A stretch of 64,000 nt of DNA from Diadema setosum (Eukaryota > Echinodermata > Echinoidea > Diadematoida > Diadematidae): contig CM067059.1 of the NCBI GenBank assembly GCA_033980235.1, positions 10,178,309 through 10,242,308 on the forward strand, in the 5' to 3' direction. The position numbers were made by a program, and so were the translations under genes. The notes below the pieces were generated by a model. The model was not told where the DNA came from. It did no database searches and saw only the letters and a list, made by a program, of their open reading frames with translations. Within the stretch, counting starts at the first letter, position 1, and each line of letters starts with the position of its first letter. Shown here in pieces: positions 63,001 through 64,000 of this stretch.

Positions 63001-64000
63001 ACTTACTTGACTATGTGTCAAAGTTTCGTGAAAGGCTTTCAAAGGCTTGTGAGGTAGCTAGGGAACACTTGAAAGTGTCACAAGACTCAATGAAGAGAAA
63101 GGCAGACAAAAATGCCAAGGCCCGAACCTTCAAACCAGGTGACAAAGTTCTTGTACTGCTGCCCATACAAGGTGAACCACTGAAAGCCAAGTTCAGTGGC
63201 CCATACTGTGTCAAAAAGAAACTCAATGATGTGAACTATGTGATCAGTACGCCAGACAGACGAAAAGATCAGAGGGTGTGTCATGTAAACATGCTGAAAG
63301 AGTACTATGAGAGAAAGGCTAGTCAGCCGGTAGGCGTAGCTCAGGTGGTAGAAGAAGAAGAAGTAGATGAAGAGGGAGAAGCTCAAGATGAGAATGGAAG
63401 TGAGCCCTCTAGTGCCAGGTTGTCTAACTCAGAGATGTTAGGAAAAGTAGATGAGGCACTGAACTACTTACCTGAAAATCAGAGGAAAGATGTGACTAGT
63501 CTGTTACATGAGTACAAAGAAGTGTGTAAAGACAAACCAGGTTGCACGCCTCTGGCTGTACATGATGTTGATGTAGGAGATGCTGACCCTATCAAGCAAA
63601 ACCCTTACAGGTTAAACCCGAGCAAACTGCAAAAAGTAAGGGAAGAGGTTCAATACATGCTAGACAATGACATAATAGAACCGAGTAAAAGCAGTTGGAG
63701 CTCCCCAATCGTCATGGTGCCCAAACCGGATGGGTCTCAAAGATTCTGTATAGATTACAGAAAGGTGAATGCCGTGACGAAAACAGACTCTTTCCCCATT
63801 CCCAGACTAGAAGACTGCATTGACAGGGTCGGAAATTCTGCATATGTCAGTAAAATAGACCTTCTAAAGGGATACTGGCAAGTGCCCTTGACCGACAAAG
63901 CCAGGGAGATTTCTGCCTTTGCCACACCAGATGGCTTGTTCCAATGCAAAGTAATGCCATTTGGCATGAAAAATGCTCCGGCCACCTTCCAACAGCTGAC
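60090..64000 (+). CDS. Gag-pol polyprotein of the Gmr1-like retrotransposon (3' end beyond window)
   Basis: One frame is open from ATG 60090 to the window edge (1303 full codons, no stop). A second ATG lies five codons in. Residues about 87-157 form a very charged E/K/R-rich helix. Residues about 259-344 are a capsid C-terminal region with SCAN-like pattern. Residues 403-416 are a zinc knuckle CX2CX4HX4C (CFHCNKTGHVKSQC). Residue 493 begins the protease DTGA, with LLGND later. Residues 733-773 are the integrase HHCC finger. Asp804, Asp863 and Glu899 form a D58D35E triad. GPY at 1037 marks the C-terminal integrase module. RT begins near 1170, with FCIDYRK and KIDLLKGYWQ (Asp1257), and is cut before the YxDD box. 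Gag and Pol share one frame with no visible frameshift or stop between them. Codon third positions are more AT-rich than in the host exons. No env can be seen in the window. Confidence 0.92.
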   Translation, partial: MSISTMDVQAFVQRTDLSLKDLQRLRKCDLTAIAQHLNVDVPQGVRKAEILDLVAGHMELKEEIDTLAQAQISDQTRLELAKLEIKEREKARELDLEKEKMRLEMEREQRAREMEMKEREREREREREKEQKELEMKKLEIEEKKIEREMEQQLRLHEMELAHAQTVGNRERAPSEFDLAKNIRLVPKFEENRVDAYFVSFEKVANSLNWPQEFWSLLLQSVFVGKAADVYSSLSEEQSRDYATVKKAVLNAYELVPEAYRHKFRNSYRKPGQTHVEFAREKEMMFDRWYRSLKVDQDFDNLREVVLLEEFKKSVAFSVRSHLDDHKVTSLHKAALMADEYELTHRNDNRPPFRNFSGNKRDKNQSSNPKNAGPEKGTSSETSSAPKPQSDKGSSTSANVIKCFHCNKTGHVKSQCWKLQNKTKKDMGFVMSKSVLPENNVPFSETQAIESRSPKFKDRTKQVDESYRSFLFDGEVTPCTSGEAGKPVVILRDTGASQSLMVDGGMTFPPDSAVNAKVLIQTVDGSYMSVPLYRVDLKCDLVSGPVTVGVVPELPMVGIDFLLGNDLAGDKVVASPVVSDKPVVVAETEQLQEEFPGIFPDCVVTRSQARRAVQDDADSVDVEENSGVWLAETFFKDLNDGVAVLGSEANSDGLFSKSSLVEAQQADSELKGLSQTACSEAEAEKVPECYYVKDGILMRKWRPPHRPADEDWTVVRQVVVPPSYRSEILRIAHELPVGGHLGVRKTKDRIMRHFYWPGLNVDVAEFCKTCHTCQVAGKPQHSVKPAPLIPIPAFEEPFSRVLVDCVGPLPRTRSGHKYLLTIMDMSTRFPEAFPLRNITAKTVVDALVQFFTRYGLPKEVQSDQGSNFMSGIFQEVMYRLGVKQLKSSAYHPQSQGALERYHQTLKTMIRAFCEEYPEDWDKGIPFLLFATRDSPNESTGFSPFELVYGHEVRGPLKLIKEKFMTEDDEVHLLDYVSKFRERLSKACEVAREHLKVSQDSMKRKADKNAKARTFKPGDKVLVLLPIQGEPLKAKFSGPYCVKKKLNDVNYVISTPDRRKDQRVCHVNMLKEYYERKASQPVGVAQVVEEEEVDEEGEAQDENGSEPSSARLSNSEMLGKVDEALNYLPENQRKDVTSLLHEYKEVCKDKPGCTPLAVHDVDVGDADPIKQNPYRLNPSKLQKVREEVQYMLDNDIIEPSKSSWSSPIVMVPKPDGSQRFCIDYRKVNAVTKTDSFPIPRLEDCIDRVGNSAYVSKIDLLKGYWQVPLTDKAREISAFATPDGLFQCKVMPFGMKNAPATFQQL

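Larger units (their letters stand above)
59005..64000 (+). mobile_element. Gmr1-like Ty3/gypsy-class LTR retrotransposon, 5' part, truncated by the window end
   Basis: The visible order is 5' LTR, primer-binding-like site, Gag, CCHC knuckle, protease, integrase, acidic linker and reverse transcriptase. The RT and the GPY-bearing integrase are of gypsy type, but integrase precedes RT as in Ty1/copia. This rearranged order is the published hallmark of Gmr1-like elements, described from deuterostomes. The coding frame is uninterrupted, suggesting a young, possibly active copy. It lies in the same orientation as the host gene inside the intron after exon 23. RNase H and the 3' LTR would lie past the right edge, so element length, LTR identity and target duplication cannot be read. 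Confidence 0.9.

Noticed and set aside
59005..64000. Endogenous retrovirus with envelope
   Set aside because: No envelope can be seen in the window, and the Gag/IN/RT features fit a Gmr1-like retrotransposon. The 3' region is outside the window, so this is not fully excluded.

Overview
The window is eukaryotic genomic DNA, most likely from a non-vertebrate deuterostome and probably an echinoderm such as a sea urchin. Small GC-rich exons with clean GT/AG junctions sit in long AT-rich introns. The introns carry many microsatellites, TACATGTA-rich tracts and small inverted-repeat transposons. The right edge holds an LTR retrotransposon of a class known from deuterostomes. The species call is an inference.

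Positions 14740-57819 hold 23 consecutive internal exons of one plus-strand gene. They total 4746 bp (1582 codons) and stay in frame across every junction. The protein is a chain of spectrin repeats that closely resembles the C-terminal part of nesprin-1 (SYNE1), the giant KASH protein of the outer nuclear membrane that binds SUN proteins and links nuclei to the cytoskeleton. The start of the protein lies to the left, or the first 14.7 kb is a long intron. The last spectrin repeats, transmembrane segment and KASH peptide lie beyond the right edge. Positions 17309-33633 are a 16.3 kb intron.

From about 59005 to the right edge, the intron after exon 23 contains a plus-strand Ty3/gypsy-class LTR retrotransposon, cut off by the window end. 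It has a 5' LTR with TATA box and AATAAA, a primer-binding-like site, and one uninterrupted gag-pol frame of at least 1303 codons. The frame encodes a charged helix, a SCAN-like capsid region, a CCHC knuckle, a DTGA protease, an HHCC/DDE integrase with GPY motif, and only then reverse transcriptase. Integrase before RT is the Ty1/copia order in a gypsy-type element, the hallmark of the Gmr1-like lineage.

The introns also hold several non-autonomous inverted-repeat families: two copies of a roughly 570 bp TTAA-ended foldback element, a composite element with four copies of a CpG-rich palindrome, a MITE nested inside another foldback element with a 6 bp target duplication, GGGCCC-ended MITEs, and a tRNA-Ala-like sequence. 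I found no rRNA gene, CRISPR array or second protein-coding host gene.
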